The position numbers were made by a program, and so were the translations under genes. Source: Paeniglutamicibacter psychrophenolicus (GTDB lineage Bacteria > Actinomycetota > Actinomycetes > Actinomycetales > Micrococcaceae). From it: a DNA stretch of 64,000 nt. The stretch is from positions 2,604,001 to 2,668,000 of the forward strand of contig NZ_JAGIOE010000001.1 of assembly GCF_017876575.1 (NCBI RefSeq), written 5' to 3'. The notes below the pieces were generated by a model. It worked only from the letters and a program-made list of their open reading frames with translations, was not told the DNA's origin and did not search any database. Positions within the stretch are counted from its first letter, which is position 1. Every line of letters begins with the position of its first letter. Of the stretch, positions 62,668 through 64,000 are shown in pieces.

Positions 62668-63375
62668 GTGGGGAAGTTATTGCGTTTGGGGATGACTTTG
62701 TGGCTTGCGCTTGCCTTGGTTGGGTGTGGAGGCTCAACGAACCAATCAGATATCAGTCAGTCGGCGGCCGCCCAATCATCTGCTGAAGCGCTGAAGGCTG
62801 AACAAACAAGGAAAGCTGCTGCGTCATCTTATGAAGCTGCACAAGAATCGGCTCTCGCCGAAGAACAGGCTGCTGCCGAATCGTCAGCTGCTGCACAAGC
62901 CGAAGCAGATGAGCTGGCCGCTGAGGCATCTGCAGAAGCCGAAGCGGAGGCAAGTGCTAAAGCTGAGGCAGAGGCGGCAGCCGCTGCAGCAAAAAAGAGC
63001 AAACTGGCGATTAGGAACGCAGAGCCAGTCAGTGCCCGCAAACTAGCAAAGCTTGTCAAAAACCCGGACAACTACAAGGGTGACGTGATTGTTGTCTATG
63101 GTGAAATCACACAATTTGATGCAGCCACAGGTACATGTTCTTTCCGCGCTAATATTGCGAACTCCCGGAAATACGAAACTTGGGATTATGAGTACAATTC
63201 GCTATTTACTGCTGGCGACGGTGTCGAGGATTGTCCCGCCTTGGATGATTTTGTGGCCGATGATCAGGTCAAGATGACTGCGACATCGTTGGGTTCGTTG
63301 AGCTATGACACCCAGATCGGTGGCAGCACAACTGTGCCGTATTTCCAAGTGGAAAAGATTTCGATGCTCAAGTAG
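62668..63375 (+). CDS. Lipoprotein with Ala/Glu/Ser-rich helical stalk
   Basis: An exported lipoprotein of 235 residues, not assigned to a known family. The signal peptide ends in a lipobox LALVGC with Cys20. Residues about 30-110 are almost only Ala, Glu, Ser and Lys, with a pattern expected for a long helix or coiled coil spanning the wall. The C-terminal 120 residues (AKLVKNPDNYKGDVIVVYGEITQFD, given as KLVKNPDNYKGDVI) form a beta-rich domain with two cysteines, resembling OB-like domains of Gram-positive lipoproteins, but the function is unknown. GTG 62668 has GGGGGGAA upstream. It is more A/T-rich than ftsY, a possible later arrival. A terminator follows. Confidence 0.75.
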   Translation: MGKLLRLGMTLWLALALVGCGGSTNQSDISQSAAAQSSAEALKAEQTRKAAASSYEAAQESALAEEQAAAESSAAAQAEADELAAEASAEAEAEASAKAEAEAAAAAAKKSKLAIRNAEPVSARKLAKLVKNPDNYKGDVIVVYGEITQFDAATGTCSFRANIANSRKYETWDYEYNSLFTAGDGVEDCPALDDFVADDQVKMTATSLGSLSYDTQIGGSTTVPYFQVEKISMLK

Positions 63376-63416
63376 ACAGGTATAGAAGTCCTCATTCGAG
63401 CATTCATTTAATGTTG

Positions 63417-63441
63417 GGCGGCCACGCAGAACGTGGCCGCC
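63417..63441 (+). terminator. Lipoprotein gene terminator
   Basis: A perfect 10-bp stem (GGCGGCCACG / CGTGGCCGCC) with loop CAGAA, followed by TTTCTC. Confidence 0.8.
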
Positions 63442-63516
63442 TTTCTCATGCCACCAAGATTCGGAAACAAGCACGCAATGTGACAGACACGAGCCTTTTA
63501 CTTCAAAGCCGATTCG

Positions 63517-63554
63517 GTAACCACCGCGAAACGGTTGGTCGAATCGCATGTAAC
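63517..63554 (+). promoter_or_regulatory. GlnR-like box upstream of amt
   Basis: GTAAC-6 nt-GAAAC (63517-63532), the half-site pattern gTnAC-n6-GaAAC used by actinobacterial GlnR. Another GTAAC lies exactly 33 bp after the first (63550-63554), in phase with the 11-bp spacing. It is 65-102 bp before the amt start. Nitrogen control is expected for amt, but which regulator this organism has is not visible. Confidence 0.45.
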
Positions 63555-63618
63555 ACCGCCACGGAATTCTTGAATCAGGCGAGAAAGACTCGCGAGCGAT
63601 TCAGGGAGGCGTTAGACA

Positions 63619-64000
63619 TGGAGCTAACAACGACTCAGGTATGGATGATGGTGTGTGCCGCGCTCGTCCTGCTGATGACCCCGGCACTGGCATTCTTCTA
63701 CGGGGGCATGACCCGGGCCAAGAGTGTGCTGAACATGATGATGATGAGTTTCTCGGCCATTGCCCTCGTCACCGTGGTGTGGGTGCTCTGGGGCAACTCC
63801 ATGGCAGGCGGAGGCGCAAGCCTTGGCGGCCTCATGGGAAATCCGGCAGACGGGTTCGGGATGGGATCCATGCTCGGCACCGACGGCTTCATTGCCGCCG
63901 GTTACGGAGCGACCTTCGCGATCATCACCGTTGCACTGATTTCCGGGGCCGTGGCGGACCGCGCAAAATTCAGCGCCTGGATGGTATTCGTTCCCGTCTG
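63619..64000 (+). CDS. amt: Ammonium transporter (3' end outside window)
   Basis: The first 127 residues of an Amt/Rh channel, cut by the right edge. The translated start is MELTTTQVWMMVCAALVLLM, followed by TPALAFFYGGMTRAKSVLNM, the highly conserved first-helix signature of Amt, then a second helix VTVVWVLWGNSM. ATG 63619 has GGGAGG eight bases upstream. Amt moves ammonium across the membrane and is usually followed by glnB and glnD in this order in actinobacteria. The gene shows no sign of damage in the visible part. Confidence 0.93.

Noticed and set aside
1-64000. CRISPR arrays, rRNA genes, prophage genes, replication origin
   Set aside because: No regularly spaced repeats, rRNA sequence, phage structural genes or DnaA-box clusters were noticed on reading; a computed search was not possible.

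Overview
The window is typical of a high-G+C actinobacterium of the Micrococcaceae, most likely Arthrobacter in the broad sense (Arthrobacter, Paeniglutamicibacter or Glutamicibacter). The support is conserved actinobacterial gene order: leuB-ilvE, FAA hydrolase-gltX-tRNA-Gln/Glu, IclR-leuC-leuD-murA-plsC-gpsA-ddl-DUF3515, DhaL-recG-rsmD-coaD, yceD-rpmF-rnc-mutM-smc-ftsY and amt. GTG and TTG starts are frequent and ATGA overlaps are common. The genus is inferred from gene content, not from a marker gene.

Region 1 (1-6.1 kb) is the end of a surface-polysaccharide operon: a cut glycosyltransferase, two GT4 enzymes, and wecC/wecB for UDP-ManNAc and UDP-ManNAcA. It is visibly more A+T-rich than the rest. 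Region 2 (6.17-8.14 kb) is an apparently intact IS1634-type insertion sequence. Region 3 (8.16-16.9 kb) holds a DesK/LiaS-type two-component pair, leuB, ilvE, galE, an FAA hydrolase, gltX and a HAD hydrolase. Region 4 (16.9-21.9 kb) has tRNA-Gln, two identical tRNA-Glu genes and an operon of two dynamin-like GTPases with thiL. Region 5 (22-36.8 kb) is the leucine, peptidoglycan and phospholipid precursor block (leuCD, murA, plsC, gpsA, ddl), then an LCP ligase, DhaL protein, recG, rsmD, and a minus-strand spermidine-synthase-like gene plus aminotransferase.

Region 6 (37.0-51.2 kb) is the most distinctive part. Between coaD and yceD-rpmF-rnc, genes that are close neighbours in many actinobacteria, sits a block of about 14 kb for a glycerol-phosphate wall polymer. 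It contains galU, an LCP ligase, a TagGH-type ABC exporter, two GT2 enzymes, a CDP-alcohol phosphotransferase with an altered catalytic motif, tagD, a 1284-residue TPR + CDP-glycerol glycerophosphotransferase + GT4 fusion, and two paralogous CDP-glycerol transferase-like proteins on the opposite strand. Read together: TagD makes CDP-glycerol, the fused and stand-alone transferases build and decorate the chain, the ABC pair exports it, and LCP proteins attach it to peptidoglycan.

Region 7 (51.3-64 kb) is yceD-rpmF-rnc-mutM, a serine hydrolase, smc, another teichoic-acid-type GT2, an MFS transporter, ftsY, a stalked lipoprotein and the start of amt. The strongest unexplained sequence signal is a perfect 38-bp palindrome inside the first codons of rnc (RNase III), which would fold in mRNA into a long double strand, a natural RNase III substrate and a candidate autoregulatory site.
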